Shown here piece by piece: positions 56,316 through 64,000 of a stretch of 64,000 nucleotides of DNA. The notes under the pieces are model-generated. The model searched no databases. It was not told the DNA's origin and saw nothing but the letters and a program-made list of their open reading frames with translations. Positions within the stretch are counted from its first letter, which is position 1. Each line of letters starts with the position of its first letter. A program made the position numbers and the translations under genes. The stretch comes from HGM11501 sp045123995 (lineage in GTDB: Bacteria > Bacillota > Clostridia > CAKSNL01 > HGM11501), in NCBI GenBank assembly GCA_045123995.1, contig JBGVKY010000026.1, positions 1 to 64,000 on the forward strand. Reading direction: 5' to 3'.

Positions 56316-57695
56316 ATGGGAGAATTCAGAAAAGAATATGATTCATTGGGCGGAAAAGAAGTGCCTGCAGAGGCATATTATGGTGTGCAGTCTTTAAGAG
56401 CTGCGGAAAATTTCAGAATAACAGGAACCATAGTTCATTCTGAAATTATTAAAAGTATTGTGGAAATTAAAAAGGCTGCGGCGATTACAAATAAAGAAGT
56501 CGGAGTACTTGAAGAAAAAGTAGCCAACGCTATTGTTAAGGCCTGTGATGAGATTTTGGAAGGAAAGCTTTTGGATAATTTCATCGTGGATGCCATTCAG
56601 GGAGGAGCGGGAACTTCTCTCAATATGAATGCCAATGAAGTAATAGCAAACAGAGCTATAGAAATACTGGGCGGTATAAAAGGAGACTATCTGGTGGTTC
56701 ATCCTAACGACCATGTAAATTGCGGACAGTCCACAAACGACGTATTTCCCAGCGCAGGAAAGATTGCTATGATAAGACTTCTTGAAAAAGTTATGGTTGA
56801 ACTGGACGGTCTTTATGAAGCCCTTATGGAAAACGCCAATAAGTTTGAGAAGATTATAAAAATGGGAAGAACAGAAATGCAGGACGCTGTGCCTATCAGC
56901 TTCAGTCAGGTTTTTGGTGCCTGGGCTTCTGCTATAAAGAGAGATAAGAAGAGATTTCTCAAGGGAGTAGAGGCAATGTCTGAACTTAATATGGGAGGAA
57001 CTGCGGTTGGTACAGGAATAAATGCCGACCCCGAGTACATAAAAAATATTGTTCCTAATATATCCAAGGTAACAGGTCTTGAACTTACTCAAGCGGAGGA
57101 CTTGGTCGATGCCACTCAAAATCTCGACGAGTTTGTGTATGTGTCAGGAATTATTAAATCTCTGGCTGTGACATTATCCAAAATATCTAACGACTTAAGA
57201 CTTATGTCTTCAGGTCCCAGAACTGGATTCGGAGAAGTAAATCTTGCTCCCAAGCAAAACGGTTCATCCATTATGCCCGGCAAGGTAAATCCCGTTATCC
57301 CTGAAATGATGAGTCAGATTTGCTTTAATATCATAGGAAATGACAGTACAGTTGCATATGCAGCGGAGGCAGGACAGCTTGAACTTAATGCTTTTGAGCC
57401 CATTATATTCCGTTGTATGTTTGAATCTTTAGATACTTTGTGTAACGGTATCAATATATTCACCAAAGATTGTATAAAAAATTTGACAATAAACACAGAA
57501 AAATGCAAGTACAATCTTGACAGATGTATCGGTATAGTCACAGCACTTTGCCCTCATATAGGTTATACAAACGCAGCCCGTCTTGCCAAAAAAGCATTAA
57601 AGGAAAACAGAAACATAAGAGATATTGTAATTCAGGAAAACATAATGCCTATTGATCAGCTTGACGAAATATTGGACCCTAAAAATATGATATAA
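56316..57695 (+). CDS. aspA: Aspartate ammonia-lyase
   Basis: The 459-residue fumarase/aspartase-superfamily enzyme deaminates aspartate to fumarate and ammonia. Standard motifs are present: DSLGGKEVPAEAYYGVQSLRA at the N-terminus (quoted in part elsewhere as YYGVQ), GQSTNDVFPSA, GRTEMQDAVP and the signature GSSIMPGKVNP with the catalytic serine loop. It gives anaerobes fumarate for respiration-like reduction and free ammonia. Its LysR neighbour is divergent. Confidence 0.95.
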   Translation: MGEFRKEYDSLGGKEVPAEAYYGVQSLRAAENFRITGTIVHSEIIKSIVEIKKAAAITNKEVGVLEEKVANAIVKACDEILEGKLLDNFIVDAIQGGAGTSLNMNANEVIANRAIEILGGIKGDYLVVHPNDHVNCGQSTNDVFPSAGKIAMIRLLEKVMVELDGLYEALMENANKFEKIIKMGRTEMQDAVPISFSQVFGAWASAIKRDKKRFLKGVEAMSELNMGGTAVGTGINADPEYIKNIVPNISKVTGLELTQAEDLVDATQNLDEFVYVSGIIKSLAVTLSKISNDLRLMSSGPRTGFGEVNLAPKQNGSSIMPGKVNPVIPEMMSQICFNIIGNDSTVAYAAEAGQLELNAFEPIIFRCMFESLDTLCNGINIFTKDCIKNLTINTEKCKYNLDRCIGIVTALCPHIGYTNAARLAKKALKENRNIRDIVIQENIMPIDQLDEILDPKNMI

Positions 57696-57697
57696 GT

Positions 57698-57733
57698 AAT
57701 AAAAGCAGCTAAAAAGCTGCTTTTATTGTTTTT
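57698..57733 (+). terminator. Terminator of aspA
   Basis: A perfect 13-bp stem (57698-57710 with 57715-57727), AAAA loop, then GTTTTT. Confidence 0.92.
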
Positions 57734-57736
57734 CAC

Positions 57737-57765
57737 TTGAAAAAAAGAGAAAGCCATGATAGAAT
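57737..57765 (+). promoter_or_regulatory. Promoter of the DUF1538 / PII unit
   Basis: TTGAAA (57737-57742), 17-nt spacer, TAGAAT (57760-57765). Confidence 0.72.
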
Positions 57766-57797
57766 ACTTATATTAAAACAAAGGGAGGTTCTTAAAG

Positions 57798-57887
57798 GTG
57801 AATAAAATACTACAGGCTAAAATATTGGAATCTCTTTCTGCGGTTTTACCAATAACCGGCATAGTACTCATTTTAAGCATTTTTTAG
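57798..57887 (+). pseudogene. 5' fragment of the DUF1538 gene, stopped by a frameshift
   Basis: GTG 57798 has a full SD (aagggagg) and opens a 29-codon frame (ILQAKILESLSAVLP...ILSIF) ending in TAG at 57885-57887. This is the natural N-terminus of the DUF1538 protein whose remainder lies in the -1 frame from about 57884. The frames meet at a run of six T (57880-57885); one extra T would restore a single frame reading ILSIF-LVPLDIGT. Either a real frameshift, an assembly error at the homopolymer, or ribosomal/transcriptional slippage. Confidence 0.75.
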
Positions 57888-57892
57888 TTCCC

Positions 57893-59335
57893 TTGGATAT
57901 CGGTACCTTTGCCATGTTCATTGTGGGTGCGGTTTTACTGATAGCCGGAATGGGAATGTTCCAGCTGGGTGCAGAAACAGCCATGACTCCTATAGGAGAG
58001 GGCATTGGTGTAAGTGTTGCAAAATCAAAAAGCTTTTGTGCAGTAATCATGGTAGGTCTTCTGATGGGTGTTATAATCACCATTGCAGAACCGGACCTGC
58101 AGGTTTTGTCAAATCAGGTTCCTGCAATTCCGAATGTGGTTATTATTTTGACCGTAGCATTAGGTGTGGGAATTTTTCTTGCTCTTGCAATTGCAAGAAT
58201 TATATTTAAGATAGAATTATCCTCGCTTTTGATGATCTTATATATCGTTGTTTTAATGGTTTCTTTTTTCGTACCAAAAGAATTTCTTGCGGTGGCCTTT
58301 GATTCAGGCGGAGTTACCACAGGCCCCATAACAGTTCCTTTCATAATGGCACTGGGTGTCGGAATTTCTTTCGTAAGAAGTGATAAAGAAGCGGCAAGCG
58401 ACAGCTTTGGTCTTGTTGCCTTATCAAGCGTCGGTCCCATCCTTGCAGTAATGCTTCTGGGACTTTTCTACACTCCCGATAAAGCAAGCTATGCTGCAAC
58501 GGAAATTTTTAAAGTCAACACTATGAGGGATATAGCAAAAGCCTTTGCTTATGAGCTTCCTGCTTATATCAGCGAAGTTTTTGCGGCAATGCTTCCTATA
58601 TTTCTTATGTACGTTGTTTTTCAGCTCATAAGCAGACGTTATCATCCGAGAGAAAAAATAAGAATTATAGTAGGTTTTATATATACATATATAGGTCTTG
58701 TGCTTTTCCTTTGCGGTGTGAACGTGGGATTTGCTCCGGTGGGCTCTATATTGGGAGCCTCCATAGCGGGAGACTATAAATGGTTTCTGATACCTATAGG
58801 GATGCTTATAGGCTATTATATAGTAAAGGCAGAGCCTGCTATACAGATATTAAACCGTCAGGTGCAGACTGTTACAGACGGAACAATATCGGCAAAATCC
58901 ATGAACAGGGCTTTGTCAATCGGTGTTTCGGTAAGTATCGGGCTTGCGATGCTCAAGATTATTCTGGGTATTCCCATAACATATATTGTTATTCCGGGAT
59001 ATATTCTGGCATTGATAATGTCTAAATTTGTGCCTAAGATTTTTGTGGGTATAGCTTTTGACTCCGGCGGTGTTGCCAGCGGGCCTATGACATCAACATT
59101 TCTTTTGCCCTTATGTATAGGTGCATGCGAAAAACTAAAAGGAAATATTATGACGGATGCTTTCGGTGCGGTGGCTTTGGTTGCTTTAACTCCGCTTATT
59201 GCAATTCAACTCATGGGCTTGGTTTACAAGTTCAGAATGGATAAGATAGAAAAGACTGCACCCACAAGCATTATACTTGATGACAGCGATGAAATTGTTG
59301 AATTCGAGGAGGATTTTACAGATGATGCAGAGTGA
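57893..59335 (+). CDS. DUF1538 integral membrane protein (main frame)
   Basis: The 480-residue frame encodes a polytopic membrane protein with two homologous halves, each containing a GMGMFQLGAE- or GVNVGFAPVG-like element and a re-entrant AFDSGGVTTGP / AFDSGGVASGP motif (about residues 138-148 and 385-395). DUF1538 proteins are predicted transporters of unknown substrate. The first codon taken here is TTG 57893, without an SD; translation probably begins at GTG 57798 and needs a -1 shift. The next gene encodes a PII-like protein, overlapping by 14 bp, a pairing that suggests PII-type control of the transporter. Confidence 0.85.
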   Translation: MDIGTFAMFIVGAVLLIAGMGMFQLGAETAMTPIGEGIGVSVAKSKSFCAVIMVGLLMGVIITIAEPDLQVLSNQVPAIPNVVIILTVALGVGIFLALAIARIIFKIELSSLLMILYIVVLMVSFFVPKEFLAVAFDSGGVTTGPITVPFIMALGVGISFVRSDKEAASDSFGLVALSSVGPILAVMLLGLFYTPDKASYAATEIFKVNTMRDIAKAFAYELPAYISEVFAAMLPIFLMYVVFQLISRRYHPREKIRIIVGFIYTYIGLVLFLCGVNVGFAPVGSILGASIAGDYKWFLIPIGMLIGYYIVKAEPAIQILNRQVQTVTDGTISAKSMNRALSIGVSVSIGLAMLKIILGIPITYIVIPGYILALIMSKFVPKIFVGIAFDSGGVASGPMTSTFLLPLCIGACEKLKGNIMTDAFGAVALVALTPLIAIQLMGLVYKFRMDKIEKTAPTSIILDDSDEIVEFEEDFTDDAE

Positions 59336-60029
59336 TAGAAATAATCAGGCATTTAGAATATTACTGCTTATAACAGACACAAAGCTTACAGAAAAAGCGG
59401 AAAAGCTATTTAAACGCGAAGAGCTTCCGATTCATTATAAAATAAATGCCATGGGAACGGCATCCAGTGAAATGATGGATATTTTAGGACTTGGAACGCC
59501 TGAAAAAAGCTTCTTTATAAGCATAATGACAAAAAAATTGGCAGATAAAATGATAAGAAAAGCACATAATGAACTTAAATTCAATATTCCGGGAAACGGA
59601 ATAGGTTTTACACTTTTTATGACGGGGGCAAACAGTCATATATTCAAAATGCTCTGTGAAATTGAAGGAAAAGATTCTGACTTAGCCGAAAGAAAGGATG
59701 ATAGACTTATGTCCGAAATTAAAAGAACACTGATAATTGCCGTAGTAAATCACGGTTACAGCGAAGAAGTTATGAATTCTGCTAAAGAAAAAGGAGCGAC
59801 CGGAGGAACAGTGATTCACGGAAAACATATAGGAGATGAAGAAGCTTCGGCGCTTTGGGGACTTAGCATAAAGGAAGAAAAGGACCTGGTTTTAATTGTG
59901 GCAGACTTTGATAAAAAGCTTGATATTATGAAAGCAATCGGTGAAAGTTGCGGAATTCACACAGAGGCAAAAGGCATAATTGTTTCCACACCCATTGATG
60001 CGGTGGTAGGACTTGATAATACACTTTAA
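59322..60029 (+). CDS. PII-like protein with two tandem domains
   Basis: The 235-residue protein contains two PII-like ferredoxin-fold halves (about 8-115 and 125-235). The second has VVNHGYSEEVMNSAKEKGATGGTVIHGKH, a stretch matching the G-(A/G)-x-G-G-T pattern of PII nucleotide-binding loops (quoted in pieces: HGYSEEV, GATGGTVIHG). PII proteins bind ATP/ADP and control transporters or enzymes. ATG 59322 is chosen 9 nt after SD gaggagg; the longer frame start at 59277 lacks an SD. It overlaps DUF1538 by 14 bp. Confidence 0.82.
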   Translation: MMQSDRNNQAFRILLLITDTKLTEKAEKLFKREELPIHYKINAMGTASSEMMDILGLGTPEKSFFISIMTKKLADKMIRKAHNELKFNIPGNGIGFTLFMTGANSHIFKMLCEIEGKDSDLAERKDDRLMSEIKRTLIIAVVNHGYSEEVMNSAKEKGATGGTVIHGKHIGDEEASALWGLSIKEEKDLVLIVADFDKKLDIMKAIGESCGIHTEAKGIIVSTPIDAVVGLDNTL

Positions 60030-60069
60030 TAAAAAATAACGGCATCATAAGATGCCGTTATTTTTTATT
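60028..60069. terminator. Bidirectional terminator between the PII-like and htrA-type genes
   Basis: A perfect 19-bp stem (60028-60046 with 60051-60069) and ATAA loop. Confidence 0.92.
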
Positions 60070-61366
60070 GTGCTCCTGCAGGCTTATCCTCCTGCAGTTT
60101 TACATCCATTGTTTTTTCTTTGCCCTCGCGGTTAACTGTGAGTTTTATTGTGTCGCCTGCCTTGAATGTGTTTCTTTTGCTTATAAATTCTGAAGCTGAG
60201 GTAACCTTTTCGCCGTTAAAGGCTATAATGATGTCGCCAACTTCTAAGCCGGCAAGAGCAGCACTTCCTCCTTCTATGACATCGTTTACAAAAAGGCCGT
60301 AATTTACCGGGAGGTTGTAGTAATATGCAATCTGTGTGCTGATTTCAACAATGCTTATGCCGATAGAAGGTCTTCCGTGAACATAACCATCTTTTATAAG
60401 GTCTTCTATAATATCTTTTACATCGTCAATGGGAATAGCGAAACCAAGACCTTCAACACCGTCGGATGAAATTTTAACTGAATTTATGCCGATTACTTCG
60501 CCGGCTGTATTAACCAGAGCTCCGCCTGAATTACCTGAATTTATAGCAGCATCTGTCTGGATGAGATTATAAGTTGTGCCTTCAATGGTAAGTTTTCTGT
60601 TAAGGGCGCTTATTATACCGTGAGTAACACTGCCTGCGAGCTGAAGACCCAGAGGATTTCCGATAGCAAGCACTGTGTCGCCAACCTGGAGGGAAGATGA
60701 ATGACCGATTGTTGCTGCCTTTAAGTCAAGACCCGACGGGTCAATCTTGATTATTGCCATATCCGTTGCAGGGTCGCTTCCGATAAGTTTGGCATCTGCT
60801 TCGTCACCTGATGCAAGTGTGACTTTAAGCTTATTTGCATTGGAAATAACATGGTTGTTGGTAACAATATAGCCGTCTTGGCTGATTATTATACCTGAAC
60901 CGACTGACTGCAGAGTGTTGATGTTAAGGAAACTATTGGGGGAGTAGCTCATATTGGAGATTCCTACTATAGAGGGACTTACTAAAGCTGCAATCTGCTG
61001 ATTTGAAAGATTGTTTTGTTCAGAAAGTGTGGGAGCTGCTCCGGGGACATCCAGGGCAGGAGGGGCATAAACGCCGTTATTAACTTCCTTTAAAATTTCT
61101 TCCTTTATGGAATCTTTTGATAAATAAACTCCTCCGGAGAAAATAACTGCGGTTATGAAAGATGCTAAAAGAGCGATTGCAATGGGTCTTTCTGAGAGTT
61201 TTTTTCTTACTTTTTTAGGCTTTTTGACAGTCTCTTTATAAATAGCCTGATTTTCTTCAGGAAGAATTTCGCTTTCCTCTACTTCTGTATATGAAACATC
61301 CTGAATAACATCCTCTTTATCCTTATTGTTTTTGGAATTCAACTCTTCAAAAAAATCATTATTCAT
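60065..61366 (-). CDS. HtrA/DegP-type serine protease with PDZ domain
   Basis: The 433-residue protein has a charged cytosolic N-terminus (1-60), one transmembrane helix (about 62-80), a trypsin-like domain with catalytic triad His172 (TNNHVI), Asp202 (DPATDMAI) and Ser280 (GNSGGALVN), and a C-terminal PDZ domain (about 335-425; GLEVGDIIIAFNGEKV). It degrades misfolded envelope proteins on the outer membrane face. The SD is aaggag. It lies downstream of a two-component system on the same strand with a 75-nt gap, so stress-linked coregulation is plausible. Confidence 0.95.
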   Translation of the reverse strand: MNNDFFEELNSKNNKDKEDVIQDVSYTEVEESEILPEENQAIYKETVKKPKKVRKKLSERPIAIALLASFITAVIFSGGVYLSKDSIKEEILKEVNNGVYAPPALDVPGAAPTLSEQNNLSNQQIAALVSPSIVGISNMSYSPNSFLNINTLQSVGSGIIISQDGYIVTNNHVISNANKLKVTLASGDEADAKLIGSDPATDMAIIKIDPSGLDLKAATIGHSSSLQVGDTVLAIGNPLGLQLAGSVTHGIISALNRKLTIEGTTYNLIQTDAAINSGNSGGALVNTAGEVIGINSVKISSDGVEGLGFAIPIDDVKDIIEDLIKDGYVHGRPSIGISIVEISTQIAYYYNLPVNYGLFVNDVIEGGSAALAGLEVGDIIIAFNGEKVTSASEFISKRNTFKAGDTIKLTVNREGKEKTMDVKLQEDKPAGAQ

Positions 61367-61441
61367 GTTAAAACTCCTTTCGTTAGTTCCATGATAGCAT
61401 ATGTTTTTTAATATTATATGAATAAAGTGTAAAAAATACTT

Positions 61442-63052
61442 TTATTTGTGTGAAATACCTTTCTGGAGCTTCAGGGTAAAGGTAAAACGTGTAAATTCGC
61501 CCACTTTACTTTCGACATTGATACTCTCGCCGTGGAGAGACAATATATTTTTTACAAGATAAAGTCCGAGGCCTATACCTTTTTTATCCAGGCTTCTGGA
61601 TTTATCTGTTTTGTAAAACTTATCGAAAATGTGCTTTAAGTCACGGGTTTCTATTCCTTCTCCGCTATTTTCTACGGAGATGTATGCTTTGCCGGAATAG
61701 TTTTTAACCGATACTTTTATATATCCTCCGTTATTTGCAAATTTAATGGAATTATCAATGAGGTTTACAAAAACTCTTGTTATAGAATCTTTGTCACAAA
61801 GGCAGATGCATTCATCTGTTTCGAATTCAACGGATACATCTAAATTCTTATCTGCAATTAAATCCTGTGATTTTATAATTTGTCTTCTTATACACTCGTT
61901 GATATCAAAAGGTTCCGATTCAAGCTTCATATTACCATTTTCAAAACGGGAAATATCTATGAGCTCTGTAGTAAGTTTTGAAAGCCTTCTGGCTTCAGAC
62001 AAACAAATATCAAGATATTCTGATGCTTTTTCTTCGGGAATTGTACCGTCTAAAATGCTGTCTATAAAGCCTATAATTGAAGTCATTGGAGTTCTGAGCT
62101 CATGGGCTATACTTGCAGTAAACACTCTTTGATTTTCCTCTGAATTTTCTATAGATTCAGCCATATCGTTAAAGGTTTTTATAAGCTCGTGGATTTCGCC
62201 GATTTTATCATCCTCTGATACCCTCTGGGAAAAATCTCCCGAAGCAAGCTTAAGGGCAGCTGAGTTCATGGCTTTAAGAGGTCTGGAAATTCTGTAAGAA
62301 AGGGCATAGGAGAGTATAACCGATATAAAAAGGGAAATAGCTGCCGCTAAAATGAAATTTGAAGCTACAACGTTCAATAGGAATTTTATCTGAGGTGTAG
62401 GAATGAAAAGCACCAACATGGAAGAGATTTCATTATTTTCGTAAAGGGGTTTCATAACGGTAAGAGAAGAGGTCTTAAACATTTTATCCATATCTCCCCA
62501 GGAAACAAAAAAATCTTCACCGCTGTACGAAACCTTCGAGACGGACTGAGGGAAATTTCCTTTAAGCATATCCCCGAAAGATAATGGTGCGTTAAGATAT
62601 TCTTCCAGCCTGCCGGTGAATTTGTCCTCCTTGGATAAAATAAGGCCGGGATTAAAACTTTCAATGTCAGCGTACCTGAAAATGATTTTTCCTTCGGGAG
62701 AAATCTGCATAAGAGAAAAGTCAGTACTTGATGCGATAAGCGCCAATGTGTTTCTGTAGTTATGTTCAATCTGTCCCACAAGACGACTGTAATTATAGTG
62801 AACAGAAGGATTTTCTCTTTGCATATAAGAAAGTTCGTCGTATAGTTCCTCGGTACGTTTGGAAAGATCTAAAACTCTTGAAGAAGCTGTTAGAATAGAA
62901 GATACGTGCTCTGCCTTTAAGTAGGAGTTTATTCTTGAATAGCAGATAGCTGACATCAAAATGAAAGCAATTAAAATAATCGCGAGATTGATTGAGAAAA
63001 TACGCAGAAACAGACTCTTTCTTTTTCTCTTTATATTTTTTTCATTTTTCAT
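61442..63052 (-). CDS. HAMP-domain sensor histidine kinase
   Basis: The 536-residue kinase has TM1 (about 15-37), a sizeable extracytoplasmic sensor domain (about 38-226), TM2 (about 227-251), a HAMP linker (252-305), a HisKA dimerisation helix with phospho-acceptor His317 (IAHELRTPMTS) and a HATPase domain with N box NLIDNSIKFAN, VENSGEGI and the G box KGIGLGLYLVK. Its ATG lies 11 bp inside the response regulator gene, so the pair is translationally coupled. The signal is unknown; the neighbouring htrA suggests envelope stress. Confidence 0.95.
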   Translation of the reverse strand: MKNEKNIKRKRKSLFLRIFSINLAIILIAFILMSAICYSRINSYLKAEHVSSILTASSRVLDLSKRTEELYDELSYMQRENPSVHYNYSRLVGQIEHNYRNTLALIASSTDFSLMQISPEGKIIFRYADIESFNPGLILSKEDKFTGRLEEYLNAPLSFGDMLKGNFPQSVSKVSYSGEDFFVSWGDMDKMFKTSSLTVMKPLYENNEISSMLVLFIPTPQIKFLLNVVASNFILAAAISLFISVILSYALSYRISRPLKAMNSAALKLASGDFSQRVSEDDKIGEIHELIKTFNDMAESIENSEENQRVFTASIAHELRTPMTSIIGFIDSILDGTIPEEKASEYLDICLSEARRLSKLTTELIDISRFENGNMKLESEPFDINECIRRQIIKSQDLIADKNLDVSVEFETDECICLCDKDSITRVFVNLIDNSIKFANNGGYIKVSVKNYSGKAYISVENSGEGIETRDLKHIFDKFYKTDKSRSLDKKGIGLGLYLVKNILSLHGESINVESKVGEFTRFTFTLKLQKGISHK

Positions 63053-63746
63053 TTTTATAAACCTCGAAAATATATCCTACACAGTGTTTGGTTTTAAGCA
63101 TCCAGTATTCATCGTGAGAGGAACCTAATTTTTCACGGAGTCGTTTGACGTGAACATCTATGGTTCTGGATTCTCCGCCGTATTCAAAGCCCCACACCTT
63201 TTCGAGCAGCTGTTCACGGGTAAAAACTATGTTTTTATTGGAGGCTAAAAAGTACAAAAGTTCAAGCTCTCTGGCAGGAGTATCGATTGAAATTCCGTCA
63301 ACCTTAAGTTCATAATTGGCAATATTGATTGAAAGACCGTAAAAGTTGAGGATTTCTTCCTTGGACTTTGCATCTTCTTTATTGCTACGCCTTAAAACGG
63401 CTTTAATTCTTGCTAAAAGTTCTTTTGTTTCAAAAGGCTTAACGATATAGTCATCGGCACCTAATTCCAGACCCAAAACCTTATCAAAGGTGTCGCTTTT
63501 AGCCGTAAGCATGATAATCGGGATACTGCTTTCCTTTCTTATTTCCTTACAAACCTCGATGCCGTCAATTTTGGGAAGCATAAGATCAAGTATTATAAGA
63601 CAGGGTTCTTCCGTGCGGAACTTCTTTATTGCATCCTCACCGTCATAGGATATTGCCACATCAAACCCCTCTTTTGCAAGATGAAGTCTTATAAGCTCAC
63701 AGATATTGGCATCATCATCAACTATAAGTATTTTGTTCTTATCCAT
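63042..63746 (-). CDS. OmpR/PhoB-family response regulator
   Basis: The 234-residue protein has a receiver domain (1-120) with the acidic pocket Asp10-12, phospho-acceptor Asp54 (IILDLMLPKIDG) and the Lys in MLTAK, and a C-terminal winged helix (about 135-230; REQLLEKVWGFEYGGESRTIDVHVKRLREKLG, quoted as two motifs VWGFEYGG and IDVHVKRLR). It is the first gene of the unit with the histidine kinase. A minus-strand TATAAT lies at 63792-63787 without a good -35 box. Confidence 0.96.
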   Translation of the reverse strand: MDKNKILIVDDDANICELIRLHLAKEGFDVAISYDGEDAIKKFRTEEPCLIILDLMLPKIDGIEVCKEIRKESSIPIIMLTAKSDTFDKVLGLELGADDYIVKPFETKELLARIKAVLRRSNKEDAKSKEEILNFYGLSINIANYELKVDGISIDTPARELELLYFLASNKNIVFTREQLLEKVWGFEYGGESRTIDVHVKRLREKLGSSHDEYWMLKTKHCVGYIFEVYKNEK

Positions 63747-63876
63747 AAAAGCACCTCTTTTTAAAGAATTACTTTTTCTGTAACTTATTATAACACAGCT
63801 TCCCTGAAAAGGAAATCAAAAAAACAGCTTTTTACAAAAAATTTACATACTCCCGTAAAAACAGGTGTAAATATGG

Positions 63877-63905
63877 TTTACAAACGGATGTATATGTGCT
63901 ATACT
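63877..63905 (+). promoter_or_regulatory. Promoter of ychF
   Basis: TTTACA (63877-63882), 17-nt spacer, TATACT (63900-63905), about 57 bp before the start. Confidence 0.75.
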
Positions 63906-63961
63906 TAAAAAGATAAATTGCCGGTATTTTAATTAGGCAAAAGGAAAGGAATTGATTACAA

Positions 63962-64000
63962 ATGAAAATGGGTATAGTGGGGCTTCCAAATGTAGGAAAG
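63962..64000 (+). CDS. ychF: YchF/OLA1-type ATPase, 5' end only
   Basis: Thirteen codons (MKMGIVGLPNVGK) are present before the window ends. They match the N-terminal strand and start of the P-loop of YchF, a universally conserved Obg-family ATPase that binds ribosomes. The SD aaaggaa precedes the ATG and the upstream promoter is good. The rest lies outside the window, so the assignment rests on this short but characteristic motif. Confidence 0.8.
   Translation, partial: MKMGIVGLPNVGK

Noticed and set aside
56394..57119. 241-codon open frame antisense to aspA
   Set aside because: It lies fully inside aspA on the opposite strand, has no SD, and its translation is a Cys/Ser/Phe-rich shadow without family features.

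Overview
The window is AT-rich, gene-dense DNA from an anaerobic, endospore-forming member of the Bacillota, class Clostridia. The evidence is a complete spoIIIAA-AH operon, spoIIR, a probable spoVM micro-ORF, strict SD sequences, canonical TTGACA/TATAAT promoters, rubrerythrin and ferredoxin-type enzymes, and type-I glutamine synthetase. The species cannot be named from sequence alone; an uncultured gut clostridium is a reasonable guess. Nearly all of the window is chromosomal housekeeping, and no prophage, integrase, transposase gene or CRISPR array was seen.

Layout. (1) 1-5.6 kb is an accessory stretch: the tail of a truncated ORF, an SDR oxidoreductase, an AbrB regulator with a GT1 glycosyltransferase, two XRE regulators (one fused to a superoxide-reductase-like domain), a PAP2 phosphatase, a rhodanese lipoprotein whose last codons lie in the terminal repeat of a 280-bp MITE-like element, and a zinc-ribbon membrane protein. 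(2) 5.6-15.1 kb carries a degenerate-looking tRNA-Ser(CGA), Mn-catalase, a FAD/Rieske oxidoreductase, an Fe-S aldo/keto reductase, a ceramidase-like protein with a PfkB kinase, rubrerythrin, DJ-1, 5-formyl-THF cyclo-ligase, MltG, two micro-ORFs (one SpoVM-like) and a YwlG-family protein. (3) 15.2-24.1 kb holds nadE with a catalytically degenerate glutaminase domain, spoIIIAA-AH, ruvAB and spoIIR. (4) 24.1-37.1 kb holds an AraC regulator divergent from a GH127 arabinofuranosidase, cysE-cysS-mrnC-glyA-rarA, a SpoVB-like flippase with mazG, HU, rqcP, a GLUG-repeat secreted protein, and tRNA-Ser(GGA) beside a duplicated terminator and a REP-like repeat. (5) 37.2-42.8 kb holds glnA behind a tandem 20-bp repeat, then an amino-sugar cluster (HTH-phosphoglucosamine-mutase fusion, left-handed beta-helix acyltransferase, nagB) convergent with an RpiR regulator. 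(6) 42.9-53.8 kb is a tight ten-gene operon divergent from rpiR. (7) 53.8-64 kb holds a Na+-dependent transporter, a LysR regulator divergent from aspA, a frameshifted DUF1538 membrane protein with a PII-like protein, HtrA, a two-component system and the start of ychF.

The most unusual system is the ten-gene operon at 42945-53761. It joins an L-fucose/L-arabinose-isomerase-like protein, a GlcD-type flavoprotein with a GlcF-type Fe-S partner, a class II aldolase, a PfkB kinase and an IolB-type isomerase (together resembling the lower inositol pathway), an aldose epimerase, a DUF4867-like protein, an FGGY kinase and a single-chain EtfB-EtfA electron-transfer flavoprotein. I infer a sugar or sugar-acid catabolic route in which an oxidation step delivers electrons to ETF. 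Its substrate is unknown. Many starts were set by SD position, sometimes at GTG or TTG, and are explained per entry.
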